The translations under genes and the position numbers were made by a program. The notes beneath the pieces were generated by a model. It saw only the letters and a list, made by a program, of their open reading frames with translations, was not told where the DNA came from and did not search any database. Positions 21,455 to 32,762 of a stretch of 64,000 bases of DNA are shown piece after piece. Origin of the DNA: Amaranthus tricolor (taxonomy: Eukaryota; Streptophyta; Magnoliopsida; Caryophyllales; Amaranthaceae); assembly GCF_026212465.1 (NCBI RefSeq), contig NC_080049.1:35798385-35862384 (forward strand), read 5' to 3'. Numbering within the stretch: position 1 is the stretch's first letter; every line of letters starts with the position of its first letter.

Positions 21455-22250
21455 TAATATTTTGAATTTTTGAAATACCTGTGCGAAAAAAATAATAATT
21501 AATTAAACGACGAATCAAAATATTTCCAAAACTAAGCGTGAAAATTCCAGAGCTAAGGTTTGGAGCTGTTCGCAGTTAGTAACTGCGAACAGCTATAAAA
21601 GACAAAATAGCTGTTCACAGTTAGTAACTGCGAACAACTAATTAATTTTTTTTTCCTTTATTTTTGAGTTGTTGTTTGTTGTAATTGCAATAAAGACATT
21701 AGAATATGTAATTACAAGTCGATGTATCTTTAAGGCGGCATGATTCATCGCCAAAACTCCGATCATTCATAAGTCAAAGTTTAGAGGCTATGATAAAGTA
21801 ATTAAACATATATATACAACAAAATATATACAAATGTTTGAAATATACAACTCAATTAAAATATATATATGTACATAGTTGATCCAAATACACAAAAGTT
21901 AAATGTTAACGCTCACGAACCCTCATCTACCTTATCCAACTGAGTTGGTCTCATTCGCCTCCTACGATAGAAAGAGGCGTTCGCGTGACGCTCTGGTAGT
22001 GGACTGGTACTGGTACTGTAGATCAGGTCTGTTCACAGTTAGTAACTGCGAACAACATATAAGACAAAATAGCTGTTCGCAGTTACTAATTGCGAACAGC
22101 TAGTTTGTCTTATATGCTGTTCGCAGTTGGTAACTGCGAACAGCTCCAAAGCATAGTTTTGGGGTTTTGACGATTACTTTTGGGATTTTTTTAAAACTTG
22201 ATTTATTTAATTAATTTTTTTTTTGTTCAACAATTTCAAATTTTCTAATA
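21455..22250. mobile_element. Inverted-repeat element carrying a palindrome cluster
   Basis: The left part (TTTTGAATTTTTGAAATACC ... TTTCCAAAACTAAGCG) and the right part (GCATAGTTTTGGGG ... CAATTTCAAATTTTC) are diverged inverted copies. Between them are five palindromes of the CTGTTCGCAGTT type and an unrelated central stretch (about 21650-22020). No coding sequence. It is related in style to the AAAATAAGC elements at 20893 and 27090, which also contain TTCGCTGTTA-type motifs. Confidence 0.6.
21564..22144. repeat. Cluster of five ~31-bp palindromes
   Basis: Copies lie at 21564-21594 (perfect, 15-bp arms around one G), 21609-21639, 22029-22056, 22071-22101 and 22115-22144. Each is built from AGCTGTTCGCAGTTA and its reverse complement. 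They are separated by conserved ATAAGACAAAATAG-type spacers, themselves in inverted arrangement around the central 400 bp. Confidence 0.85.
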
Positions 22251-23779
22251 TTTTAAGGTGGCAATCGAGTTATACAAGTCGATTTGGAAAATTATTTTTT
22301 AAGTCCGATAATTTTGGGTTAGGTTGAGCCATGCAACATAATGTATAGCCTTTCAATTCAAAATTAGTTTTTAGTGGGTTCAAGTTAATAGATAATATGG
22401 ACGTTTCAATTTTAGGTGACATAGTCAACTTTGAGTCTATTTAATTTGAATAAGATAAGATTATGTTAAGTTTAAAAATTACGTCTTATCTTAGTTGGAG
22501 TAAGTGTTATCTTCCTCAAGTAAGATTATGAATTTGATTCTCGTTTTCCTCTTTATCTATCATTTCTTTTTCTTCAACTTACTCTATACTTACAAAAAAC
22601 CGTCTTGAATCAACTTTAGATCGTTAAATTTATAATCATGTTTTGGAGAAACGGCCGGAGGACAATGAGGTGAGGTTTGAATATTAAAAAGGTCAAATGC
22701 ACAATACTCTTCATTAAAGCTTATTTAATAATCTTCAATTCATTATCTTTAAAAGAAATTTAAAAAATAGGAGATAGACTAGTTAGAAAACCTCCTCAAA
22801 CCACATACAAGGGAAAAAAGGGATATATTCTTCCTATAGGTAGTAGTAAGAATGTAATCACTGTTAAAAAGGTGAAAGAATAAGCCGCTAACCACTGACT
22901 AATCCAATGCAAGCTCTTACTTCCTTAAATTATCTTTGTAACTTTGTTTAAAGCAATAAACCCCAAACCAAGAACCAACAATTCCCATCACAATCCAAAA
23001 TAAAGGATGTAAAACATATTCCATGTAATTGGCACCTATTAATCCGACTTTTAAACCTATCTTTTAATTAGTCTTATAATTTTCATTCCCAAACCTCAAA
23101 TGATAACACTTCATCTTCTAATTGGACTAATCAAGCATCAAATATCTCTTCGCATCTTCAACAAAATGATTTTATGCCTTTTGCCTGTTGGACGCTTTTG
23201 AATTCAAGTGCCTATTTGTCATCCTATACACTATCGTTTAGTTAGCCTACCTTAATTCTTACGTTTTAATGTAATGCTAATCACTTACGTATGGTCATAT
23301 CCTTTATTTTGGTGAGATTCTCACTGTAAAAAGACACACGTTCATCGACTAACCACAAAACAGTTGAAATTTACCGACTAAATTTCTACTGGGTTTATAT
23401 TGGTAGAAACTTGCAACTATATGAGCGATTTTGAAATGGAAGGTTAATAGGTATTTAGTTGAATCAAATATAAATGTTACAGGAATTTATTTGAATCATC
23501 GAATGAACTATATGAACGATTTTATTAGTGCATAAACAACAATAACGATAACTTAAGACAAATACATTATAACATATATTAGATACTTGTCTTGGGTGGC
23601 ATTCATCACCATCCACAAGACCATGAATACAACCATACATAAATTTGATAACATGACTTACTAAAATAACATGCATGCATGAAACCTTAAAAACTAGAGT
23701 ACGTTCATTAATTCTCACCATTATTAGATGATTAATATAACTTAATCATCATTTTAGTTATTATTAATTACTATTATAT
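22251..23779. other. Intergenic; 3' flank of the unrecognised gene
   Basis: No exon or clear mobile element seen. A short minus-strand ORF at 23464-23721 lies just downstream of the hypothetical gene and probably only reflects its 3' UTR. Confidence 0.4.
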
Positions 23780-24502
23780 CTATAACCCCTTCACCCAAGG
23801 AGTTCTATCATTTGGGATGCTATCATTACTCAACACTTTCCACTCTTGTCTTCCTCCTCTATATGTTGTCCTCTCATATTCAATTACCTCAATTTTCTTT
23901 ACCTTTTCCATTCCACCTAATTTTTTAATCAAACTCTCCAAATTACCTTCATTCATTGTTTCTCCATAATCATAATAATCATGATCATCATTCTCTCCAC
24001 CATAATTATAAAGTTTCTTCCTAGAATAATCTTCAATGAATCCGTTATTATTGTTATTATTACTGTTATTGTTATTGTTGATTCTAAAAACCGGCTCACG
24101 ATAATGCCACCCATGTTGGTGGCTATTAACTTCTTGATCAACAACTTGAGGGCGGCTTACGTACCCTAGAGGGGGTCGGGGTATGCCGCTTTCATGATGG
24201 TTGTTCTTTTTCGCCTCAAATTGGTATGACGACCCATACTGACTGCGGTTATCATGATGGCCGTAGTGGGCCCTACGGCCATCATGGACAACCACTTGTT
24301 GGTATTGGTTATGATTTTCATCATCACAAGGCTCATAATGAAAGGATGACGAGATCAAAGGGTTCTTATCAAGAACTTTTTGCATGGATGGTGGTGGTTG
24401 TACATCATAATATTGTTCATAAGAGGGTTTGGAATAAGTACTCCAGCTTCTTTTCTCTTGCATGGTACGACTCTCTTGTTTGAACTCATAGCTTCTCCTC
24501 AT
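23780..24502 (-). CDS. Uncharacterised Asn/His/Tyr-rich plant protein, single exon
   Basis: The 240-residue frame has an ATG at 24500-24502 and a stop at 23780-23782. Base composition is clearly less AT-rich than the flanks and a TATA box lies about 110 bases upstream, which supports a real gene. The protein is hydrophilic with no signal peptide or membrane segment. Residues 1-35 are basic/Tyr-rich, and the middle is His/Gln/Tyr-rich with PRPPLGYVSRPQ (about 109-120). An Asn run (142-153, one Ser) is encoded by a trinucleotide repeat. The C-terminal third has an acidic Tyr stretch (about 169-182) then the most ordered-looking segment, LESLIKKLGGMEKVKKIEVIEYERTTYR split around 188-215, and ends WKVLSNDSIPNDRTPWVKGL (221-240). 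I do not recognise the family and propose no function. Confidence 0.65.
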   Translation of the reverse strand: MRRSYEFKQESRTMQEKRSWSTYSKPSYEQYYDVQPPPSMQKVLDKNPLISSSFHYEPCDDENHNQYQQVVVHDGRRAHYGHHDNRSQYGSSYQFEAKKNNHHESGIPRPPLGYVSRPQVVDQEVNSHQHGWHYREPVFRINNNNNSNNNNNNGFIEDYSRKKLYNYGGENDDHDYYDYGETMNEGNLESLIKKLGGMEKVKKIEVIEYERTTYRGGRQEWKVLSNDSIPNDRTPWVKGL

Positions 24503-24611
24503 TGTTTGGTGTTTCGAGTAAGAAAAGATGGCTAATTATAATAGTTGGTTAGATTATGTGATTTGGGGGGCCAAATATGTTAGTTATGTGAGTTATGACT
24601 AACTAACTAGT

Positions 24612-24624
24612 GCTTTATATAGAG
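24612..24624 (-). promoter_or_regulatory. Candidate TATA box for the 240-residue protein gene
   Basis: On the minus strand the sequence reads CTCTATATAAAGCAC, a textbook plant TATA box, ending about 110 bases before the ATG at 24502. This leaves room for a leader of about 75-80 bases. Confidence 0.6.
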
Positions 24625-25260
24625 TTAGAACTTAGAACATGTCTTGATTCTACATTCTTATTCAATAGTCCCTCTAATTCTCTTTATGTATTCCATTTAG
24701 TTTGGCATATATGTCAAAGCACTTATTATTTATTTAAATTTTAATATATCTAATTTAACATAAATTAAAATTATAAAAGAAAATTATCAGGAATAATATA
24801 ATATTTACTTATTTATCTACGATAATAGTAATTTTTGATTAATCATGGATAATATGAACTTGGGGAGTATTTTCCTAGAATATCCCTAACATGTCAAAAT
24901 TCAATTTATAGGAGATTATATGACAAAAAAATTGATAAATTAGTTAATAAACTAAATTAAAGTTGGTATTATTTAAAAAAAAACTCCCCTAAGTTGGTGT
25001 TAATAATTGGCATCATTGTAGGTAAATTAATGAAAGATTGTATTATTCTCGGTAATTTTTCAATTATAAAAAATTGATATTAATAATTTTTACATTAATA
25101 CAAATATAATCCAACAAGATCTCAGTTAATTATGTTTCAACTTAAGAGTAAAAAACTTGTATACCGTATGTCTCAACCTTATTTACACTTAAGGCCATGA
25201 TTCATTTTTAATTCTTACTATATATTTTTGAATACACCCAATTACTGAAGATTAAAATGA

Positions 25261-25375
25261 TTGGCTAACATTTGTAATAAAATGGCTTAGTGATAAAGAA
25301 GTTGTAGTATTTGAACCCAAGAGGATTAGGAGTCAAATCTTGCCTCTCCTATTTTTAATTTTTTTTATGTTTAGA
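25261..25375 (+). repeat. tRNA-derived SINE-like fragment
   Basis: TGGCTTAGTGATAAAG (box-A-like) is followed about 60 bases later by GGAGTCAAATCTTGCC (box-B-like, compare GGTTCGAATC) and then a T-rich run. No tRNA cloverleaf can be drawn. This is best read as a decayed SINE head. Confidence 0.4.
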
Positions 25376-25503
25376 TTTAAATTAGATAACAACATTAATC
25401 TTCTTCAACTTTCAACTAATGATCCGCCACTAAAATCTAAATACACGAGTATGTGAGTCTAATGTTTAGCTAAAGTAACTTATATGTTACTTTAAGAGGA
25501 TTT

Positions 25504-25662
25504 TGTAGGAAAGTAGAATATTAGTAGAATATTTAATTTTTTATTTTATGTTATTCTGAATTTAGTTTTCTTAATATTAATATTCCGTAATATTTTTGTT
25601 TCCTCTCATTGAATAATTAATACAAATTAAGTATATCGAATTCCGCACTAAGAATTTCTTCA
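25504..25662 (+). mobile_element. Solo LTR of the Copia TRIM-like family
   Basis: The 159-bp sequence runs from TGTAGGAAAGTAGAATATTAG-type start (first 11 bases TGTAGGAAAGT) to AAGAATTTCTTCA. It matches the LTRs at 7995-8181 and 9275-9488 read on the minus strand. It is flanked by perfect 5-bp duplications GATTT (25499-25503 and 25663-25667), so the element inserted here and was later reduced to one LTR. Confidence 0.85.
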
Positions 25663-25667
25663 GATTT

Positions 25668-26354
25668 CACTTTTTCAATCTCTTAAATTGTATTTTTATT
25701 TATTTATTTATTTATTTTTCATATACAAAATGAACTATTTGTTTTTGAAATTAACATATTATTAAACGAAATTTCTTATTTAATAATTAAGTTGATGATA
25801 CATAATAAGAATAATGTGTTCTATCGTTTCATGTACACAGAGTTCCTAATAAGTATATTTTATATTTTGGGTTTCAATTATTATCTTAAGCTTTTAATTT
25901 GGTTTTAGAACCAGCTAAACCAATAAAAATTTAAATTGATAATTAAAATTCGGAAAGATATAATATTTTAGTCAAGTCGTTGAGCCAAAAAAATGATCAA
26001 ATGTCTCGATTCTGTTTTTGGAACTTAGAATGTTAAGATTTAGATAATAGAGATAAGAATGCATCTACTTCGGAATTTTTCTTTGGAAAAAAACTATTGA
26101 AGAATCTGTTTTGGAATATCTTCAAAAGGTAAATTTTATATAAGAGATCCGCCTAACAAAGTCTTTTTTTATTGATTCCTTTTTGGGTTTTTGCCTAAAA
26201 AAGCTACTTATTAATTAATAAATTCTAATTAAATGTAGATCAAAGCAGTTAAACTAAAAAAGATATATTATTAAAATAAGTTAGCCACATACAAGCGCAA
26301 AGCCTTAAAAAAAACAGTTCGTCCTATTGATGATCATCTTTATCAAGTGATGTG

Positions 26355-26432
<78 letters not shown>

Positions 26433-27089
26433 ATAGGGTCTTTAAATGAAATACTCCTAAATCTATTTGAGATTACTTTTCATGACAATAAAGATTAAGA
26501 AAAGTAACAAATGGTATTTTAGTGCAATATTATAGATGATGTCCTTTATTTTTTAATTACGTAATTATAAATTTGTTTAAGATTTCAGTACGTGGAGTAT
26601 TATAAATAAAGTCATATTCATAAAAAGTATTTAATTAATACGAAAAATTAAATGAGACAAATTAAGAGTACAATATAAATGAAAAAAAAAACCTTCTTAT
26701 ATACAAAATAAAAAAATATAGATATTTTATTGATGGTATGGTCATAATAATAATTCAAAGAGTTTTTTTTTAAGTAAAAGGAATTCTTTTTCTATTACTA
26801 CATGGATGATTTTTTTTTATCCATTACGTACATTTATATGTGATAAAAATTACATTAGAGATTACCACTTGCTTTTTTTTTTCTTAAGCTTTGCTATTAA
26901 AAATTATACTTTTTTTTGAATAAACAGAGAAATGTCAAATTACTCCGACAAGAATGAACAATAATGACAATAATTCACCAAGGGTATCCAAGTCAATGAG
27001 AGGAGGAGCCAAAGATCTAAGGCTTAGCTTCAAGGTTGTATACCAAAGGCACCTAATCAATCACAGGAAAATGGAATAAAAATAAACTT
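25668..27089. other. Intergenic, AT-rich, no gene seen
   Basis: Contains the (TA)n tract at 26356-26428 and several T-runs. No exon, RNA gene or bounded transposon recognised. Confidence 0.45.
26356..26428. repeat. (TA)n microsatellite, ~73 bp
   Basis: About 36 uninterrupted AT units. It is the longest of the seven TA tracts of 35 bp or more in the window; the others are at 4515, 40041, 40382, 40463, 47173 and 54347. Confidence 0.95.
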
Positions 27090-27485
27090 TTTTAAAATAA
27101 ATTTTAAAATAAGCTTTGAAAAATTTTAATTCTCAAAATAAGCGTCTCTGTGTCTCAGTTTAAGATTGGGATTTGTTCTTAGTTACTAACAATGAAGAAG
27201 AGAATAAATTTACCACAGCTTTATTCGCTGTTATTCACTGTTACTAACAGCGAACAAGATAATATCGTAATGTTTAAAGGAACAAAAAAACCAATAGTAT
27301 GTCCACAATTATCAGCAACGAATAAATATTGTTTTTATTTATTGTCAAATCTAATGTTATGACGTTTTTTTTATTGTGTTCATTGTTAGTAATAGCGAAC
27401 AAAATTATAGTAAATTTTTTTGCTGCAAAAAAGAAAAACCATACTTTGAAAATTAAAATTTCTCAAAACTTATTTTAATAATTAA
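27090..27485. mobile_element. MITE-like inverted-repeat element, AAAATAAGCTTT family, copy 2
   Basis: The left end has AAAATAAGCTTTGAAAAATT and CTCAAAATAAGCG. The right end has TTTGAAAATTAAAATTTCTC and AACTTATTTTAAT in inverse. The interior has TTCGCTGTTATTCACTG and GTTACTAACAGCGAACAAG, the same kind of palindromic motif as the cluster at 21564-22144. Homologous to the element at 20893-21335. Confidence 0.6.
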
Positions 27486-28727
27486 CAAATAAATTATTCA
27501 GACCGGCCCTTTTTAGTGTTCATAGCAATGGAATATATCAGCGCATGAAATTGGCGTAAGTTTAACGAAAAGGAATATATATTGAACTTAGTACACCAAC
27601 GATACTTCATCATGCCTTAGTTTATCGTTGACTGTACACGTAAATGTAGTATATTTTTTTTATGCTAACATTAAATGCATCATTTAAAATTAAGGAAGAA
27701 CACATTTTTATTGAAAACGATCTCACAGTTAAGTGATGGACTAAATAATTTAATTAAATTAATTTAAAATTTTATTTTGAATATTAAAATATTTATTTTA
27801 AAATTAAAGCTTTTTATATAAAACTTGGATAATAATAAGACGATCTCATATAAAATTTATTCAAAATTTATTCAAGAAAAATGTTGGACTTAAGCTTATA
27901 CTACCATATCAAAAACATTTATAATTGGGTACTTATGGTGTAGAGATTAGAATCTCTATTACTCAGAATAATTTTTTTTTTAATCAAGATATGTTGGATA
28001 TAAAATCACTATAATTAGGGGAATTAATCTCTATTATAAAGGTAACAACCCATAAGTTTCTAAATAAATAAATATAAAAACAATTAATAAAAATATTTTG
28101 TAGTTTGAACTCATGATGATGGTCTTCTTCTTTGTAGATTCAGTACAACCTAGTTTAAATATATCCAATATAATTTCAAACAGTATTTCTTTTGTTTCTT
28201 TAAATTTACTATATTACATCTAAAAAGTTTTTACTTTAATTATAACAAATTCAAAACGAGAAAAATAAAATTATGACCTCTGTCACTTCAACCCATATAT
28301 AAGAAATGTCTTACGGTAAGACCATTTCACACGAAAAATTAAAATGACCTAACTCAACCCAAACATGATTGGACTTCATCTTATATTGTCCTCTCAAAAT
28401 CTAATACCAAAATACAACAGAAAAATGATATATAGCTTGGCAGTTGGCATAGCAACAGTTAAACAATCTTCCACCTACAACTTCCCCTTAAAGAATGAGG
28501 ATATGTGGATAAAGAAATCAGTTGACAATTGTATGGATTCCCTTTCTTATCTGGTTGAATCAATTCTTTTTAACACTAAATTAAAGACATTTAGACATGA
28601 AGTTGTGTATGAACTATGAATACAAAAGCAATAATTCCTCACAAGCCATATATTCTATGACACAGCTTTCTGAAAACAGTTTTATCTACCAACTATTCAG
28701 CCAAAACTCTTGGAACAATCCTAACCG
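27486..28727. other. Intergenic, no convincing gene
   Basis: A short open frame at 28365-28619 has no recognisable motif, no TATA box and no splice continuation, and is not called as a gene. Degraded GATCTCA-containing repeats are scattered near 27715-27850. Confidence 0.4.
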
Positions 28728-28899
28728 ATGTTACTTGGACTCTGATATTAATGTAGGAAATTAGTACGTGTCCAAGTGTTAAATACGTCTAAATATTAAA
28801 TTTTACGTCTAAAATAAAGTGTTTAGTGCCATGCAAATGTCCAAGCATCAAGGATCGGACACAGGTACGTGAAGCAAAATGAAGAGTCCAAGTAACATA
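28728..28899. mobile_element. Small MITE (TGTTACTTGGACTC termini), intact copy
   Basis: The roughly 172-bp element begins TGTTACTTGGACTC and ends GAGTCCAAGTAACA, perfect 14-bp inverted termini. A second copy, split by another element, lies at 30826-31530 in the GT17 intron. The pair lets the pre-insertion sequence of the split copy be read. Confidence 0.75.
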
Positions 28900-29553
28900 G
28901 ATCCAAACAAGCTAACAACATGGGTAACTTTTTAGGGGAGAATCTAGACCCGGACTAGCCTAGTCTATGATCTGGGTCATTTGATTAAAAACCCCATAAA
29001 TTTTGAATTTGCAACATATAACACACAAAAATAGTAGTCGAATTGGCTCACACAAGTAGACGTGAGTATTCGGCTTATCCTGAATTCGACCCTTAATTTT
29101 CATTCAGTTTCCTTTTCCTTTTCTATCTTTGAAAATCATCAAAGCAAAATACTCAAATGGATAAAGAAAAACAAATCAATGAATTGAATAATGATAAGCC
29201 AGAAGAATCCATAGAACACAATAAACCAAAGATAGAGGAAAAAGAATATACGAATATATTAGTCCAAAACCAGAAGACAAAACTGTCTATTGCTCGAAAC
29301 ACCCTCGAATTATCTCAATCTGAAAGAGTATATGAGATTAGTCATTTACCATACCAAAGCTAACTAGCTCCACAAGATCGGAAACTCCTCTATATGGACG
29401 AGATATGTACCAATTAATCGAACAAAATCGAGCTCCAGAGATGATATGTACAAGATTCCCGACAAAGTTGAATGACCAACTGTCATTCATCAAAATGTTT
29501 CTCTGAACACCACCCTATATAGCCAAAGAAGCCGAAGAAGAAAACGAAGATCG
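28900..29553. other. 3' flank of the GT17 gene
   Basis: Probably contains the 3' UTR of the minus-strand GT17 gene immediately below 29554. A plus-strand frame at 29157-29363 (68 residues, Glu/Lys/Asn-rich) has no familiar motif and is not called. Confidence 0.4.
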
Positions 29554-32169
29554 CTAACTTTCTCTCATGCAATTTCCTGGTAAAAGGAACTTATATTTGT
29601 CTGCATTCTCCAAAAGATATGATGGCAGATGAACCGCGGAGTAAGAATGAGGAATCAGTCCCATCTTCCCGATGATTGCCTTAAATGTGTATTCCTCGGG
29701 TAGCATATCGAACAAATCGTCCCCTTTGCAAATTACTCTCTGAATTCTTTTGGGATTTAAGAAATGAGAAAATCTCACTCTATCACTGTGGCTATAAGCT
29801 TTCATTTTGAATATAAACTCGTTGATTTGACGAAAGCAAAAGCTGCAATGCCACCCAGCATCAGCCAGCATGTCATCAGTCTGTCGAAAATGGGCATACT
29901 TCGTTTTCCCCGTCTGATATTTATGGATCGAGGCTCTCCAACTGTTGTTATCTACGAGGAATTCAAACGAGTATAAATAGTTCTTGAGCTGTAAGTGAAG
30001 GAAATCTGGGGTATTGTCACACCACCTTAAGAGATTGATGGTATGCCTACTCGGTATCTCATCGACATCCGACATAATCAAAAGATCATCATCAGAAATG
30101 CCCGCGATTCTTAGGAGTTGATCCAATGCAACACGCTGATATGCTTCCTCCACAAATGGGTTTTCTCCCTTAACAAAACGACCCCCGATATTTCCATAAG
30201 TCAACCGAGGCTCCACAAATTCAAACCGGTCTCTATTGGCAGCAAAAACTAGAGGCTTCGGAATCCCGGTAAATGTGGAATTGGACTCGAGCAGCACGAA
30301 CTGAGTAATATAAGGGTACAACTCCCGCCATCTTAAATTGAGTATATCAAGTTCATTGCTGAACAAAACTGCATCGTATACACGCCTAGGGTACTCACGA
30401 ACACCCCACCCGTGAAGCTTACAGAGATGTTCCATGGTCACGTTTTCGTTGTAGTAGTGAGGGATTATATGGAAAGGTTTAGGTGGTTTCTCCCACAGTG
30501 GTCGAAGAAAATAGGTGATTTTCTGCCCATGCAAGTAGATACCGATAGTACATACAGGAACGACTACAAACAGGAATATACAGGTCTTCAAATCGAGCCC
30601 TCGAAGAACACAGCATAGTCTAGACATCCTTGATTTGCTTGACTGCTTGAAGAAAAACAACCCATTAATAACTGATTGACCAACATCATGCTAAAATTCC
30701 TGAAGAGCTCTAAAAATCTAATGGAACATGAGCCTACAAACTTTTCAATAGTTTTGAAAACATTCAATACAATCCTGATTAGGCTATCATCCAAAAACCA
30801 CATCCTATTCATTAGATACAAGCTATGTTACTTGGACTTGGTATCTGATGTTGGATACCGGCAAGGGTTCAAGTGTCAAATACGTCCAAAGTTGTTAAAA
30901 TCGGGATTCTACTTAGAATTGTTTACAGAGATAGAATCGAATCGTAGAATCGTACGATTCTCCAAATAAACTTAAATATATTAAATTATATAGTATCTTA
31001 TCACTATTATCCATTTTAAAAGTCTAAATTTATAAATTAAAGTTTCTTCGACTTTATTTTTAAGAATGTAAAGAAAACTTTTTAATAATTAGTTTAAATC
31101 TTCAAACCGATTGAGAAATTTATTTTTTAAAAGTTTTCATGATGATACATATGAAATTTATTTATATAAGTGAAAGAGATTTAGTGAAAGATGGTACATA
31201 AGAAAAATTAATAATAATTATTACTAAATTAGTAGAATCGGATCATTAAATATCGTAGGATCGTGTTATGATTCTACATCTAAAAATTTTATTCCAACTA
31301 GAATCGTAAGATTCTACAACTTTAAGATTCTACCTACGATTCAAATGGCTCACTTGTTTTTGGATCGTAAAATCGTAGAATCGTAGATCAGAATTGCGAT
31401 TTTAACAACCATGGATATGTCTAAATATTTAATTTTAGGCCTAAAATGAAGTGTCTAAGTGCCATAATAATGCCCGAGCATCAAGGATCGAACATGAATA
31501 CGTGAAGCAAAACGAGGAGTTTGAGTAACATAGGATACGACATAAAGTTCTTATTCTAATCAGTATAACATAGTTCACCAATTGACACAAAACCGATCAT
31601 AATTTTCTTTTTCAAATCGGCTGACATTGATTCTAATTAACTTTCCAGACAAAATTAAAAACGAAACACATACGAACAATACATCAGACAAATTGCTTCT
31701 AGAAAATTTGAATATTTATACATATCACAGTAAAAACTAATTTAAAGTGAAACATTGCAAAATCAAAACACAAAGCCCCAATTCAAGATCCAACAAAAAT
31801 ACATCCCAAATATTTCTACATTGAAGGAGCATGGTGAATCAATTGTCCCAATCAATTTACAAAGCTAACAAAAGACCTAAGCAAAAAAAAGAAGGAAAAA
31901 AAAAACTATTTCCCATTGATTTTAGAAAAAACAACACTTCACCAAAGAAACTTGATCTAAATCAGCCAATTTATTACACATTAGACTAAATCAAACATAA
32001 AAATTAAGGGTTTGAATTACATGTAAAAGATAATGCAAACAAAATTCCAATCAATTAAAAATCCCAAAATCAGATTATATGAAAATACAAGAGAAATAAC
32101 CTGACAACAACAATCTTTGCACAAATCATCTGTTTTCTTAGAGCAATAGTGTTCTCCTTGTTCAGCCAT
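29554..32169 (-). CDS. GT17 family beta-1,4-N-acetylglucosaminyltransferase-like protein
   Basis: Two exons join in phase 0 on the minus strand: 32169-32101 and 30642-29554 (TAG), giving 385 residues. The N-terminus [20 protein letters not shown] matches the cytosolic head of plant GT17 proteins as I remember them. A membrane anchor follows at about 43-60 ([18 protein letters not shown]), then [20 protein letters not shown]. The catalytic domain includes [32 protein letters not shown] and [13 protein letters not shown] (DVD about 215-217, nucleotide-sugar/metal site), and late [15 protein letters not shown]. The animal relative is GnT-III (MGAT3), which adds bisecting GlcNAc; plants lack bisected N-glycans, so the plant substrate is open. 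In-frame upstream ATGs at 32178, 32220, 32223 and 32238 would add 3-23 residues; 32169 is preferred by homology. All motifs look intact. Confidence 0.9.
30826..31530. mobile_element. TGTTACTTGG MITE split by a nested insertion, in the GT17 intron
   Basis: The outer element begins TGTTACTTGGACTTGG at 30826 and ends GAGTTTGAGTAACA at 31530. Its two halves align with the intact copy at 28728-28899. It is interrupted at 30891-31415 by another inverted-repeat element (see next entry). Confidence 0.75.
30891..31415. mobile_element. Nested inverted-repeat element (GTTGTTAAAATCG termini)
   Basis: Starts GTTGTTAAAATCG and ends CGATTTTAACAAC plus a few bases. GAATCGTAGAATCGTA-type subterminal repeats occur on both sides. 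It is bordered by TACGTCCAAA (30881-30890) and TATGTCTAAA (31416-31425), a 10-bp duplication differing only by two C/T changes. That length fits a Mutator-like or similar MITE. The insertion lies wholly inside the intron. Confidence 0.65.
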
Positions 32170-32474
32170 CAAAGACATTTTCTCTGCTAAATCTTTCGCA
32201 GTACACAATTTGGTAGACATCATAAAATAAAGTTCCAAACTTTTTCAATTAATCTCAATAACCCACAAAAATTCCTTCAAAAATACTCCAAAAAATGCCC
32301 AGAAACCCCTCAATTTATCTTCACAATTACAAAATTTTCCCAACTTCCTCACCAAAATAAAGAAAACCCAGATAAAAAAAATCGAAACTTTAACCCCAGA
32401 TGTATGATAATGACAAGAAGAAAAATCCCAAAAACAAGATTTTTAAATGGGGAAATAAGTGCTGAAATTAAGGA

Positions 32475-32484
32475 AATTTATAGA
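32475..32484 (-). promoter_or_regulatory. Candidate TATA box of the GT17 gene
   Basis: Minus strand CTATAAATTT, about 300 bases upstream of the proposed ATG at 32169. This would give a leader of about 275 bases, within which the in-frame upstream ATGs (32178-32238) lie. Positional inference. Confidence 0.4.
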
Positions 32485-32762
32485 TTTTTTATGATGATAG
32501 AATGTTGCAAGAGAAGACAACTTCTCTGTTAATGGGGTTCAATTGTTTCGACTTTTTTCAGGCTGTTGGGAAGATTAGCCGTTTTCCATCAGTTTTTTGC
32601 CTTCAGTTTTTTATATGCTACACATCTTTCTAAGCCTTTATTAAAATCGTATTTGATGTTTTGTTTGATTTTGTCTTAATGGCAAAATAAAACATAATGT
32701 CACATTCTATTGATTTTATTTTATTTTAGAAAAGGGCAATTTGATTATCACCATGTTATTTA

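Noticed and set aside
24226..24483. 85-residue plus-strand ORF (and 23981-24169 plus strand)
   Set aside because: Antisense shadows of the 23780-24502 minus-strand gene; composition follows that gene's repeats.
25261..25375. tRNA gene
   Set aside because: Box-A- and box-B-like phrases exist, but no acceptor stem or anticodon arm can be paired; better explained as SINE debris.
29157..29363. 68-residue Glu/Lys/Asn-rich ORF
   Set aside because: No domain, promoter or homology recognised; lies in the probable 3' UTR/flank of the GT17 gene.
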